A DNA stretch of 35,176 nucleotides, taken from positions 1 through 35,176 of the forward strand of contig JAFYHI010000081.1 of the NCBI GenBank assembly GCA_017539215.1. Direction: 5' to 3'. The position numbers and the translations under genes are program-made. The notes beneath the pieces are model-generated. The model saw only the letters and a program-made list of their open reading frames with translations, had not been told where the DNA came from and ran no database searches. Source of the stretch: Clostridia bacterium. GTDB lineage: Bacteria > Bacillota > Clostridia > Christensenellales > CAG-138. This document shows positions 1-8,166 of the stretch, in pieces. Positions within the stretch are counted from its first letter, which is position 1. Each line of letters opens with the position of its first letter.

Positions 1-15
1 CACGCTCGGGCTGCG

Positions 16-54
16 AAAAAAGCCGGGGCGGCAAAACCATCCACCGGATGGTTT
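16..54 (-). terminator. Hairpins and T-run downstream of tRNA-Leu
   Basis: Read on the minus strand, a perfect 9-bp stem with a 3-nt loop (34-54) is followed by a short GCCG/CGGC stem (22-32) and six T residues (16-21). This lies about 70 nt past the tRNA 3' end and is the best candidate for its intrinsic terminator. The second stem is only 4 bp, so strength is uncertain. Confidence 0.5.
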
Positions 55-88
55 CGCTTCGCCCTTCAAATCCCTTCCGTTATATAGA

Positions 89-126
89 CCAATTCCCCCA
101 CGGCCCAGGGGTCGTGGGGGAATTGG
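89..126 (-). repeat. 14-bp perfect inverted repeat overlapping the tRNA CCA end
   Basis: Positions 89-102 (CCAATTCCCCCACG) are exactly complementary to 113-126, leaving a 10-nt loop. The arm at 113-126 contains the encoded CCA triplet of the tRNA (124-126), so in the primary transcript the mature 3' end starts a stable stem. No T-run follows directly. It could be a processing structure, part of a terminator, or a palindromic intergenic element. Confidence 0.75.
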
Positions 127-206
127 TGCAGATGGAGGGATTTGAACCCTCAAGCTTTCGCCGGCGGATTTTAAGTCCGCTGTGTATGCCGTTCCACCAC
201 ATCTGC
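124..206 (-). tRNA. tRNA-Leu (anticodon UAA), CCA encoded
   Basis: The minus strand folds as a class II tRNA. The 7-bp acceptor stem GCAGATG pairs with CATCTGC, and the discriminator A and CCA are encoded at 127-124. The anticodon stem GCGGA/TCCGC encloses the 7-nt loop CTTAAAA with anticodon TAA. A variable arm follows, then a T arm closed by GAGGG/CCCTC around TTCAAAT. The long variable arm and UAA anticodon identify leucine, reading UUA/UUG codons. It has its own promoter just upstream (216-244). Confidence 0.96.
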
Positions 207-215
207 AGCTTATTG

Positions 216-244
216 ATTATACATCGGCGGAGTGTTCAAGTCAA
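216..244 (-). promoter_or_regulatory. Promoter of tRNA-Leu
   Basis: On the minus strand TTGACT (244-239) and TATAAT (221-216) are separated by 17 nt. The -10 box ends 9 nt before the tRNA 5' end, as expected for a stable-RNA gene with a very short leader. Confidence 0.8.
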
Positions 245-524
245 TATCAATTCACGGCTGCTGTTTTTTAAGGGCATACAGACCCGTCGGCACTATCCGC
301 GCTCGGAGTAGGTCATCAAAAACCGCGGGCGGGCCGGCTGTCGCCGTAATATCCTCCCCGCCGCAGGCATGGCCCGCGCCGGAGCTTACCGGCTTTGGGC
401 TTTTTCAAACGATCCTGCATCAACAGCACACGTTGTCTGTGCATATATTATAATTATACCGCGATTTTTTGCCGCGAGCGAGGCAAAAATCGTGGGCGTC
501 GCCAAATTTTTATATAAAAATCCT
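245..524. other. Intergenic region upstream of the glycogen operon
   Basis: No convincing gene. It holds a nested terminator-like hairpin at 372-405 on the plus strand (outer GCCC/GGGC, inner GCCGG/CCGGC, then five T). A second hairpin at about 462-492 has a stem of about 11 bp with a T-rich left and A-rich right arm, so it could end transcription in either direction. Nothing identifiable precedes either hairpin, so an unannotated short RNA or an attenuated leader is possible but unsupported. Confidence 0.4.
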
Positions 525-553
525 GTGACAAAATATATCGGTAGTGGTATAAT
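525..553 (+). promoter_or_regulatory. Extended -10 promoter of the glg operon
   Basis: GTGACA (525-530), a 17-nt spacer and a perfect TATAAT (548-553) preceded by an extended -10 TG (545-546). Transcription would start near 559-561. That leaves almost no leader for the ATG at 568 and supports a later start codon for glgB. Confidence 0.8.
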
Positions 554-554
554 A

Positions 555-589
555 AGCCCAAGATACCATGGAGGATGGCACCTTGGGCT
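555..589 (+). promoter_or_regulatory. 35-bp imperfect inverted repeat over the glg +1, ribosome site and start
   Basis: The left arm AGCCCAAGATACCAT (555-569) and the reverse complement of the right arm (575-589, AGCCCAAGGTGCCAT) match at 13 of 15 positions around a 5-nt centre GGAGG (570-574). The centre is the Shine-Dalgarno site of the preferred TTG start at 583. The symmetry fits a repressor operator overlapping +1, or an RNA hairpin presenting the ribosome site in its loop. Which protein or signal would use it is unknown. Confidence 0.6.
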
Positions 590-2403
590 CTGAGGGAAAG
601 GCGAATATCGAAGTTTTTTTCACGGAGGGTGAGCTCGGTGAGCTGCACGCCTTCCTTAAGGGCGCTTCATTTGAGGCATACCGCGTTTTAGGCTGCCGCC
701 GCCTGCCCTCGGGCGAGTTCCGCTTTGCGGTCTACGCGCCGAATGCGCAAAGCGTTTACCTTGTGGGCGACTTCAACGGCTGGGGCGGCGAAAAGATGGA
801 GTATCTGCCGGAGTTCGGCCTTTGGTGCATGATCCGCGGGGCCTGGCCGGGTCAGCGCTACAAGTACGCCGTGCGCGGGTGCGACGGGCACACTGCGCTT
901 AAAAGCGACCCGTTCTCTTTCCGGAACGAGCTGCGCCCGGCAAACGCTTCCGTCGTGTGGGACTTTGACCTTTGCGGAGCGCCGACCGGCGGCGGCCTTC
1001 TCTCGCCGGATGCGCCCGTTTCGATTTATGAGGTGCACCTGGGCTCCTGGGAGAAGGGCCTGTCGTTTGCGGCGGCCTCGTCAAGGCTCATCGACTACGT
1101 TCGTGACATGGGCTATACGGCGATAGAGCTGATGCCCGTGTGCGAGCATCTGCTGGACGACTGCTGGGGCTATCAGACGAGCGGCCTTTACGCCGTGACC
1201 GCGCGCTACGGCACGCCGGAGGACCTGAGGGAGTTCATCCGCCGCGCGCATGAGGCGGGCCTTGCCGTGATACTCGATTGGGTTCCGGCGCATTTTGTAA
1301 AGGACGAATGCGGTTTAAGGCGCTTTGACGGCTCGCCGCTTTATGAATCCGAGGATCCCCTGCGCGCCGAAATGCCGCTGTGGGGCACGCTTCTCTATGA
1401 TTTTGAAAAGCCGTTCGTGCGCAGCTATCTAACCTCCAACGCACTGTATCTGATAGAACAGTTCGGCGCGGACGGGCTGCGCGTCGACGCGGTGAGCTGT
1501 CTGCTGTACCTTGATTTCTGCAAGAAGGAGTGGCGTCCCGCTCACGACGGCTCCAACCGCAATTATGCTGCCGAAGCCTTTATCAGGGAGCTTAACCGGG
1601 CCGTGCACGCGCGCACGGACGCCTGCATGATCGCAGAGGAGTCCAGCGCCTATCCGCACGTTACCGGAGATGAAGGGCTGGGCTTTGACTATAAATGGAA
1701 CATGGGGTTCATGAACGACACGCTCTCCTATTTCGAGCTGGACAGCGTTTACCGCAAATACCATCAGGATAAGCTTACCTTTGCCATGACGTACGCGTTT
1801 TCCGAACGGTATGTACTGCCCTTTTCGCACGACGAGGTCGTGTACGGAAAGCGCTCGCTGATTGGGCGCATGCACGGCAATTATGAGGCGCAGTTTGCCC
1901 AGCTGAGGCTCCTGCTTGCGTACCGCATGGCGTTTCCCGGCAAAAAGCTGGAGTTCATGGGCAGCGAGTTCGGGCAGTATTCGGAATGGGATTTTCACCG
2001 TTCGCTCGACTGGTTCCTGCTGGACTACCCCGAGCACCGCGCATATCAGCGCTTTGCCAGGGAGATGAACCTGTTTTACCGTGCCGAACCCGCGCTGTGG
2101 GCGGATTCCGCCGCGTGGGAGGGCTACCGCTGGCTTGCGCTTGACGACGTCGAGCACAGCGTTATAGCGTTCCGCCGCCGCGACCCCAAAACGGGGCGGG
2201 GCCTTGTTTGCGTTTTGAACTTTACTCCCGGCGAGCACCGGGGATATGAGATAGACCTTTCGCCCATCGCGGATGAGATAGGCGGGAGAAAGAGCCTGCC
2301 CTGCGCGTTTTCAACGAACGGCAGAACGGGAGCAGCCCATATAGCGGGCGGTAAGCTGCTTGTCCCGCTTTACGGCTACGAGGCGGGCTTTTACACAATC
2401 TGA
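583..2403 (+). CDS. glgB: 1,4-alpha-glucan branching enzyme
   Basis: Glycogen branching enzyme (GH13): cuts alpha-1,4-glucan and re-attaches the piece as an alpha-1,6 branch. An N-terminal CBM48-type module ([20 protein letters not shown]) leads into a TIM-barrel. Catalytic motifs are DGLRVDAV (nucleophile Asp about residue 302), MIAEESS (acid/base Glu about 352) and [10 protein letters not shown]. The family's extra N-terminal module is absent, as in many short GlgBs. I chose TTG at 583 because GGAGG lies 8 nt upstream; the in-frame ATG at 568 has no ribosome site and would be nearly leaderless from the promoter at 525-553. With the ATG the protein is 611 aa, otherwise 606. It is the first gene of the glg operon, 20 nt before glgC. 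Confidence 0.95.
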   Translation: MGSEGKANIEVFFTEGELGELHAFLKGASFEAYRVLGCRRLPSGEFRFAVYAPNAQSVYLVGDFNGWGGEKMEYLPEFGLWCMIRGAWPGQRYKYAVRGCDGHTALKSDPFSFRNELRPANASVVWDFDLCGAPTGGGLLSPDAPVSIYEVHLGSWEKGLSFAAASSRLIDYVRDMGYTAIELMPVCEHLLDDCWGYQTSGLYAVTARYGTPEDLREFIRRAHEAGLAVILDWVPAHFVKDECGLRRFDGSPLYESEDPLRAEMPLWGTLLYDFEKPFVRSYLTSNALYLIEQFGADGLRVDAVSCLLYLDFCKKEWRPAHDGSNRNYAAEAFIRELNRAVHARTDACMIAEESSAYPHVTGDEGLGFDYKWNMGFMNDTLSYFELDSVYRKYHQDKLTFAMTYAFSERYVLPFSHDEVVYGKRSLIGRMHGNYEAQFAQLRLLLAYRMAFPGKKLEFMGSEFGQYSEWDFHRSLDWFLLDYPEHRAYQRFAREMNLFYRAEPALWADSAAWEGYRWLALDDVEHSVIAFRRRDPKTGRGLVCVLNFTPGEHRGYEIDLSPIADEIGGRKSLPCAFSTNGRTGAAHIAGGKLLVPLYGYEAGFYTI

Positions 2404-2423
2404 CCCAAAAGGAGGAACTCCAA

Positions 2424-3626
2424 ATGCGAAAGAAAAAGATGATCGCCATGCTGCTTGCGGGCGGGCAGGGATCGAGGCTTGGCGTGCTTACCAAAAGCAT
2501 GGCAAAGCCCGCGGTACCCTTCGGCGGAAAGTACAGGATAATCGACTTTCCCCTTTCCAACTGCGTAAACTCCGACATCGACACCGTCGGCGTGCTTACG
2601 CAGTACGAACCGCTGGCGCTTAACGCGTATCTGGGCTCCGGGCAGCCCTGGGATCTTGACCGCATGAACGGCGGCGTATTCGTACTCCCCCCGTACGTTT
2701 CGGGCTCGGAGGGCCAATGGTACAGCGGCACGGCAAACGCAGTCTGCCAGAACATCCCGTTTATCGACCAGTATGACCCGGAATACGTGCTCATACTCTC
2801 GGGCGACCATATCTATAAAATGGATTACGCCAAAATGCTCCGTGCGCATGAGGAAAACGGCGCCGACGCCACTATCGCGGTGCTGACCGTGCCCATGGAG
2901 GAGGCTTCGCGCTTCGGCATTATGAATACCGACGAGAACGGCCGCATCACCGAGTTTGAGGAAAAACCCAAGGTACCCAAGAGCAACAAGGCGTCCATGG
3001 GCATCTACATATTCAACTGGCGCATACTTCGCCCCTATCTTTTAGACGACGACGCCGATAAGGCAAGCTCTCACGATTTCGGCAAAAACATAATCCCCAA
3101 GCTGCTCTCATCCGGCGCGGCGCTTTACGCCTACGGCTTTGAGGGCTATTGGAAGGACGTCGGGACCATCCGCTCCCTGTGGGAGGCCAATATGGATCTT
3201 TTGGGCGCGGAGCCCGAGTTCCGTCTGGCGGATAAGGAATGGCGCATCTATTCCAAGAGCCCCGCAATGCCCCCGCACTATATCGGCGGTGAGGCAGAGG
3301 TCAAGAACAGCCTCGTTTCGGAGGGCTGCGTGGTTTACGGCAAGGTCGAAAAGAGCGTGTTGTTCACCGGCGCGCATATCGGAAAAGCCGCCGTGATCCG
3401 CGACTCCATTATAATGCCCAACGCCGTGATAGGCGAAGGCGCAACCATTGAAAAGGCCATAATCGGCGAGGGCTCGGCCATCGGCGCAAACGCGCATGTC
3501 GGCGCGGAGCGGCTTCCCGAGGACGGCGAATACAACACCGCCCTGACGGGCGATATAACGCTTGTCGCCAACTCCGTAAACGTTCCGGAGGGCAAGCGCA
3601 TACCCGTCGGCAAAATAGTCGAATAG
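2424..3626 (+). CDS. glgC: Glucose-1-phosphate adenylyltransferase (ADP-glucose pyrophosphorylase)
   Basis: Makes ADP-glucose from ATP and glucose-1-phosphate, the committed step of bacterial glycogen synthesis. The 400-aa protein has the nucleotidyltransferase signature GGQGSRL (residues 13-19), followed by [19 protein letters not shown], the SGDHIYKMD metal/substrate region, EFEEKPK and YWKDVGT. The C-terminal third carries the hexapeptide-like repeats of the left-handed beta helix (about residues 285-375). A strong AAAGGAGG site precedes the ATG. GlgD follows 14 nt downstream, suggesting a GlgC/GlgD heteromer as in other Bacillota. Confidence 0.96.
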   Translation: MRKKKMIAMLLAGGQGSRLGVLTKSMAKPAVPFGGKYRIIDFPLSNCVNSDIDTVGVLTQYEPLALNAYLGSGQPWDLDRMNGGVFVLPPYVSGSEGQWYSGTANAVCQNIPFIDQYDPEYVLILSGDHIYKMDYAKMLRAHEENGADATIAVLTVPMEEASRFGIMNTDENGRITEFEEKPKVPKSNKASMGIYIFNWRILRPYLLDDDADKASSHDFGKNIIPKLLSSGAALYAYGFEGYWKDVGTIRSLWEANMDLLGAEPEFRLADKEWRIYSKSPAMPPHYIGGEAEVKNSLVSEGCVVYGKVEKSVLFTGAHIGKAAVIRDSIIMPNAVIGEGATIEKAIIGEGSAIGANAHVGAERLPEDGEYNTALTGDITLVANSVNVPEGKRIPVGKIVE

Positions 3627-3640
3627 GAAAGGAGCGCACT

Positions 3641-4762
3641 ATGGAAAACGCATTCGGACTCATCTACACCGGGGACGCCTCCATGCAGCTGCGGGAGCTT
3701 ACCTATTCACGCTCCGTCGCCGCGGTCCCCTTCGGAGGCAGGTATCGCACGATAGACTTCATGCTGTCCAACCTTGTAAATTCCGGCATCTACAACGTGG
3801 GCGTCATCGCGCAGAAGAACTATCACTCCCTTATGGACCATCTTGAAAGCGGCAAGGAATGGGACCTGCACAGAAAGCGCGACGGCCTGTTCGTGCTGCC
3901 GCCCTTCGTCACTCACGACAACACCGGCGTTTACCGCGGCACGGTCGACGCTATTCGCTCATGTCTGGGGTATGTTCGCCGCTCGGCACAGGATTATGTG
4001 GTGCTTATGGGCAGCCATACCATCTATAACACCACGTTCAACGACATGATCTCAAAGCACATCGCCTCCGGCGCGGACATCACCATCATGTACAGCCGCG
4101 ACGACGAGGTGGACAGGAAAAACCAGTACGACGACCTGCGGCTAAAGTTCGACGAGGACGGCAGGGTGACCGACCTTGCACTAAACCCCGCCTCCGCCGA
4201 GACGCCGTATCGCAGCTGTGACGCCTTTATAATGGAAAAGACCACCCTCGAATACCTTGTAGAGGACGCCTACTCACACGCGCGCTATGATTTTACGAAC
4301 GATGTGCTTGTGCGCAACGTCCATCAGCTCGACATCCGCGGGTATGAGTTTACCGGCTACGTCGCAAGGCTCAACAGCATCAACGACTATTACCGGCACA
4401 ATATGGCGCTGCTCGACAAAGCGGTATCCAAGGAGCTTTTCAGCCACGACCACCCCATTTATACCAAGATAAAGGACGAGTTCCCCGCAAGCTATGTGGG
4501 CGACGGATGCGCGGTCAACTCCGTTGTGGCGGACGGCTGCGTTATAGAGGGGTACGTTAAAAACTGCGTGCTGTTCCGCGGAGTGCATATCTCGCCCGGC
4601 GCGCGCGTCACCGACTGCATACTTATGCAGGGCGCAACGGTCGGCGAGGGGTCGGTGCTTGACTCCGTCATACTCGACAAGTCGGTAACGGTAAACAAGG
4701 GGCGCAATATCTCCGGCCACAGGACGTATCCCGTGATACTCAGGAAAGGCACGGTGGTGTGA
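3641..4762 (+). CDS. glgD: GlgD, regulatory paralogue of glucose-1-phosphate adenylyltransferase
   Basis: A 373-aa paralogue of GlgC that in Bacillota associates with it and raises its activity. It aligns over the whole length (VPFGGRYRTIDFMLSNLVNS corresponds to the GlgC segment). The catalytic glycine-rich loop is lost: residues about 8-15 read IYTGDASM where GlgC has AGGQGSRL, consistent with a largely non-catalytic subunit. The C-terminal beta-helix repeats are kept. AGGAAAGGAG lies just before the ATG. The stop codon overlaps the start of glgA (TGATG), so the two are probably translationally coupled. Confidence 0.93.
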   Translation: MENAFGLIYTGDASMQLRELTYSRSVAAVPFGGRYRTIDFMLSNLVNSGIYNVGVIAQKNYHSLMDHLESGKEWDLHRKRDGLFVLPPFVTHDNTGVYRGTVDAIRSCLGYVRRSAQDYVVLMGSHTIYNTTFNDMISKHIASGADITIMYSRDDEVDRKNQYDDLRLKFDEDGRVTDLALNPASAETPYRSCDAFIMEKTTLEYLVEDAYSHARYDFTNDVLVRNVHQLDIRGYEFTGYVARLNSINDYYRHNMALLDKAVSKELFSHDHPIYTKIKDEFPASYVGDGCAVNSVVADGCVIEGYVKNCVLFRGVHISPGARVTDCILMQGATVGEGSVLDSVILDKSVTVNKGRNISGHRTYPVILRKGTVV

Positions 4763-6189
4763 TGAAACTGCTGTTTGCGGCCTCCGAGTGCCTGCCGTTT
4801 ATTAAAACGGGCGGCCTTGCCGACGTTGCGGGCACGCTCCCGCGCGCGGTTGCCGGGCTTTGCCCGCAGGATGAAGTGCGCGTGATACTGCCCAAGTACA
4901 AAAAGATACCCGAAAGGTACCGCTTCAACATGCGGCATCTGTTCGATACGCACATAAACCTGGGCTGGCGCAGCCAGTATCTGGGCGTGGACGAGCTGAC
5001 GGTGGACGGCGTTACCTACTGGTTTGTGGATAACGAGTACTATTTCGGCGGCGATTACGTTTACGGCTGGGGCGACCACGAAACGGAGCGGTTCTGCTTT
5101 TTCTGCAAGGCGGTGCTTGAAAGCCTGCCGCGCCTTGGCTTTATGCCGGACGTTATCCATTGCAACGATTGGCAGACGGGTTACCTGCCCCTGCTTGCAA
5201 AGCAGTATTCCAGGCGTCCGGGCTACGGCTCCATCCGCACCGTTTTTACCATACACAACCTGCGCTTTCAGGGCATTGGCAGGCGCGCGCTTGTAGAGGA
5301 TCTGCTGTCGCTTTCGTCCGGCGAGCTCGATTCCATTGAGTATTCCGGCGGCGTTTCGGCAATGAAGGCGGCAATACGCTATGCCGACAGGCTCACCACC
5401 GTTTCGCCCACCTACGCAAAGGAGATAATGACTCCCGAGTTCGGCGAAACGCTCGACCTCGATCTGAGGCTGCGCGCGCAGGACCTCTGCGGCATACTGA
5501 ACGGCATCTCGAACGACCTTTACGACCCCGCAAACGACCCTGCGGTCGCCGCGCATTTTGATGCGCAGCACCCCGAGGGCAAGCGCGAGGCAAAACGCGC
5601 CCTGCTTGAGGAGCTCGGCCTTGACGGCGACGTCGATCGTCCGCTCGTCGCGGTGATATCGCGCCTGACCGACCAAAAGGGCATAGACCTTATTGCAAGG
5701 CTCGTGCCGGAGCTTATCTCGCGCTCGGCGCGGGTCGTTATACTCGGCATGGGCGAGGAGCGGTATGAACAGCTCTTTGCCCGCATGTACTGCGAAAGCC
5801 GCGCGTTCGCCTTCCGGTGCGAAATGAACGACGCGCTCTCCCGCCGCATATATGCAGGCGCGGACATATTCCTTATGCCCTCCGCGTTCGAGCCCTGCGG
5901 TCTGTCGCAGATACTTGCCATGCGCTACGGGTGCATACCGGTCGTGCGCGAAACGGGCGGCCTTTACGATACCGTCACCCCCTACAACAAGTTCGAGGGC
6001 ACGGGTCGGGGCTTCACCTACTGCGGCAGGAGCTATGAGTCCTTCCGCGCAGTTGCCAATATGGCCCTTGACCTGTACTATTCCGACAAGCCCGCGTGGG
6101 CGGCGCTTGTCCGCCGGGCTATGGAGGCGGATTTCGATTGGCGCGTTTCCGCCGGCAAATACAGGGAGCTGTACGCTTCGCTTCTGTAA
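4762..6189 (+). CDS. glgA: Glycogen synthase (ADP-glucose, GT5)
   Basis: Transfers glucose from ADP-glucose to the non-reducing end of glycogen. The 475-aa length is typical. The N-terminal ADP-glucose loop KTGGLADV sits at residues 15-22, HCNDWQTGYLPLL is in the N domain, and FEPCGLSQ with the conserved Glu is in the C domain (GT-B fold). I start at ATG 4762, which overlaps the glgD stop and gives the canonical MKLLFAASE N-terminus; a GTG one codon earlier is less likely. Last gene of the glg operon, followed by a terminator. Confidence 0.96.
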   Translation: MKLLFAASECLPFIKTGGLADVAGTLPRAVAGLCPQDEVRVILPKYKKIPERYRFNMRHLFDTHINLGWRSQYLGVDELTVDGVTYWFVDNEYYFGGDYVYGWGDHETERFCFFCKAVLESLPRLGFMPDVIHCNDWQTGYLPLLAKQYSRRPGYGSIRTVFTIHNLRFQGIGRRALVEDLLSLSSGELDSIEYSGGVSAMKAAIRYADRLTTVSPTYAKEIMTPEFGETLDLDLRLRAQDLCGILNGISNDLYDPANDPAVAAHFDAQHPEGKREAKRALLEELGLDGDVDRPLVAVISRLTDQKGIDLIARLVPELISRSARVVILGMGEERYEQLFARMYCESRAFAFRCEMNDALSRRIYAGADIFLMPSAFEPCGLSQILAMRYGCIPVVRETGGLYDTVTPYNKFEGTGRGFTYCGRSYESFRAVANMALDLYYSDKPAWAALVRRAMEADFDWRVSAGKYRELYASLL

Positions 6190-6200
6190 TACGGCATACA

Positions 6201-6233
6201 GGCCGGTCGGGCAGGCTGTCCGGCCGGCTTTTG
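6201..6233 (+). terminator. Intrinsic terminator of the glg operon
   Basis: A 9-bp GC-rich stem (6202-6210 with 6220-6228, one G-T pair) and 9-nt loop, followed by TTTT, 12 nt after the glgA stop. Confidence 0.8.
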
Positions 6234-6279
6234 CGTAAAAACAGCCAAATAATATATTACAAAAACAGCGCGAAAAATG

Positions 6280-6308
6280 TTGCTCGTTTTCACTTTATGC
6301 CTTATCCT
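6280..6308 (+). promoter_or_regulatory. Candidate promoter of the Spo0A_C-like gene
   Basis: TTGCTC (6280-6285), 17-nt spacer, TATCCT (6303-6308), giving a leader of about 25 nt before the ATG at 6340. Moderate matches; no clear TGTCGAA-type 0A box was seen. Confidence 0.45.
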
Positions 6309-6339
6309 CAAAGTATATCAATAAAAAGGGGGATATAAT

Positions 6340-6648
6340 ATGAGACCGTCAACAGTACAAAAGGCAGTATGCGGAATGGGCCTTTCGCCCAGGCACAAGG
6401 GGTTTTACTATCTGAGCGACGCGCTGACCGCGGCGATGGAGGCGGACGCCAAGTCCTGCTTCCGCGAGCTTTACGACCTTGTGGACGCCGTTCCCGCAAA
6501 CGCCGACCGCTGTATGCGCTACGCCATACGCTATGCGTGGGACGTAAACCACGGGCGCATCCACACGCTGTTTCCGGGCGCGGGCGCTCCGCCCACTCCG
6601 GAGGAGTTCTTCCACGCTATGATATGGTATTTCGACGCCGGCGAGTAA
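6340..6648 (+). CDS. Orphan Spo0A C-terminal (DNA-binding) domain protein
   Basis: A 102-aa protein that resembles the C-terminal effector domain of the sporulation regulator Spo0A. KGFYYLSDAL (residues 20-29) matches the domain's first helix (KGYQYLRDAI in Spo0A). NADRCMRYAIRYAW (54-67) corresponds to the helix-turn-helix region (PSRVERAIRHAIEVAW). PPTPEEFFHAMIWYF (84-98) matches the last helix (KPTNSEFIALIAD). There is no receiver domain, so it cannot be activated by phosphorylation like Spo0A. A GGGGG ribosome site lies 8 nt before the ATG. It sits between the glg terminator and a separately promoted ATPase gene. Function as a DNA-binding regulator is inferred; targets are unknown. Confidence 0.75.
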   Translation: MRPSTVQKAVCGMGLSPRHKGFYYLSDALTAAMEADAKSCFRELYDLVDAVPANADRCMRYAIRYAWDVNHGRIHTLFPGAGAPPTPEEFFHAMIWYFDAGE

Positions 6649-6669
6649 ACCCAAGACGCAGAAAAAAGC

Positions 6670-6698
6670 TTGTTTAGGCGGCGTTGTTGTGATATAAC
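6670..6698 (+). promoter_or_regulatory. Promoter of the DUF815-type ATPase gene
   Basis: TTGTTT (6670-6675), 17-nt spacer, TATAAC (6693-6698). A GGAGGAG ribosome site stands just before the ATG at 6729. Confidence 0.65.
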
Positions 6699-6728
6699 TA
6701 TATCGAGAATATTCATTCGGAGGAGCTT

Positions 6729-8054
6729 ATGAGGGATCTTGCCGAACTTAACTGGAACGACGGCGCAGAGGCGGTGCTTGCGCTGCTGCCAAGGCTTACC
6801 GTGCTCAGGGGCATGCTCAAAGCGGAGCCCGTCAGGGCGCTTGGCGCGTGCTGCTCCGCCGTGCTCGACGGGGATATCCGCAGGGCGGCGGAGGAGGTCT
6901 TTTCGCTGACCTCGGCCCTGCTCTCGGGCGGGTACCGCAGGGTAACGGGCGACCTTTTCAAGGACTTCCTCCTGCACGAGCTGCTGCTGGAGCCCCATCC
7001 CTTCGCGGTCAACGCCGCCTCGAACAGGCTTGACGAGGCGCTGTATTCCGGCATAAAGGAGGACATGGAGATACTTGCCGCACTTGCCGGGCTTGACGGC
7101 GAAACGCTGTATCGCTATGTGCAGGAGCGCTTTAAGGAGCTAAGGCAAAAGGCGCGTCCCAGCCGCGACTCCGCCGCGCGCCTTGCCGAGGCCGCATGGG
7201 GCGGAAGCGCCGTAAGGCCGGAGCCAGCCGAGGAGCCGAAGCCCGTCAAAAACCTGCCCGCGTTCCTGCCCGGCGCAGCGCCCAACTGGCAGTACGGCGA
7301 GGAGGAGCTGCGCGACAGCTATGTCGCCGACGAGGCATTGGAGGAGATGTACCACCGCTTTTTGGAGGGCGGGCTTGAATGGCAGACCATGGCGGAGGAC
7401 GTGTGGAACTTTTTCGCGGCCTACGGCACGGGGGTGTTTTTGAAGCACCGGCTGTTCTGCTGGCAAAACGGCCGGCTCGATCCCATTGAAGATGCGCGCC
7501 AGCCGCTCGGCCCCGCGGTAATGGAGCGGGAATACCTTGAGGCAAGGAGCCACGTCATTGAGTTCATGCGCGACAACGGTGCTGAACCCATGCTCATCTC
7601 CGGCCCCGCCGGCATGGGCAAGACCAATATGCTCTTCTCGCTTGCAGACGAGCTGCCCGAGCTGCGCTTTGTGTACGTCCCGAGTCCGAATGGGCTTGAG
7701 GGGCTTGCGCCGCTTTTCGACCTTATAAAAGGCCAGCCGCTCAAATTCATGGTCGCCCTTGACGAGCCGAAGTCGCTTGACCTTGCCCTGCGGGCGCTGC
7801 CCGTAAACGTTCTGGTCGCTGCGGCGTCAAGCGACCCGGAGCTTGCGGGGGCGGCCTCGTTCACAAAAAAGATAACCCTTCCGCAGCTAAGGCTCGACGG
7901 ATTCACCGATATCGTGCAGGCGCTCATAGACTTTGAAGGAGCGGGCGTCCCGCGTGAACGCGTACGCTCCGCCTGCGTCGACCATCAGGTCGATTCCCGA
8001 GGCGAACACACCGTGGCGGCTGCCGTTTCGGTCGCACGGGCGCTGAAGGGCTGA
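6729..8054 (+). CDS. DUF815-type AAA+ ATP-binding protein
   Basis: A 441-aa P-loop protein. Its layout follows the DUF815 family: a helical N-terminal half with FKDFLLHELLLEPHPFAVNA, then YGTGVFLKHRLFCW, and an ATPase core with Walker A SGPAGMGKT (about residues 291-299) and a FMVALDEPKSL segment in the Walker B position. Departures from what I recall of the family are that Walker B reads LDEP, where LDDL or IDDL is usual, and that the C-terminal region ends in GEHTVAAAVSVARAL. DUF815 function is not established. It has its own promoter and a terminator, so it is monocistronic. The family call is by motif order only. Confidence 0.7.
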   Translation: MRDLAELNWNDGAEAVLALLPRLTVLRGMLKAEPVRALGACCSAVLDGDIRRAAEEVFSLTSALLSGGYRRVTGDLFKDFLLHELLLEPHPFAVNAASNRLDEALYSGIKEDMEILAALAGLDGETLYRYVQERFKELRQKARPSRDSAARLAEAAWGGSAVRPEPAEEPKPVKNLPAFLPGAAPNWQYGEEELRDSYVADEALEEMYHRFLEGGLEWQTMAEDVWNFFAAYGTGVFLKHRLFCWQNGRLDPIEDARQPLGPAVMEREYLEARSHVIEFMRDNGAEPMLISGPAGMGKTNMLFSLADELPELRFVYVPSPNGLEGLAPLFDLIKGQPLKFMVALDEPKSLDLALRALPVNVLVAAASSDPELAGAASFTKKITLPQLRLDGFTDIVQALIDFEGAGVPRERVRSACVDHQVDSRGEHTVAAAVSVARALKG

Positions 8055-8065
8055 TTTGGGTTTTC

Positions 8066-8099
8066 AGGCTCACCCCGTACGGGCGTGAGCCTTTTTATT
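8066..8099 (+). terminator. Intrinsic terminator after the DUF815-type gene
   Basis: AGGCTCAC (8066-8073) pairs with GTGAGCCT (8085-8092), with an inner CCC/GGG, followed by a T-rich run. It begins 12 nt after the stop at 8054. Confidence 0.85.
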
Positions 8100-8166
8100 G
8101 TTTTTTTCGCGGGCTGTTATCGCGGCCCCTCTTTTGGCGTCTATAAGGGTGAAAGGAGCAAAGCTC

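Noticed and set aside
1429..2238. 269-codon minus-strand frame inside glgB
   Set aside because: Antisense shadow of the GH13 catalytic domain.
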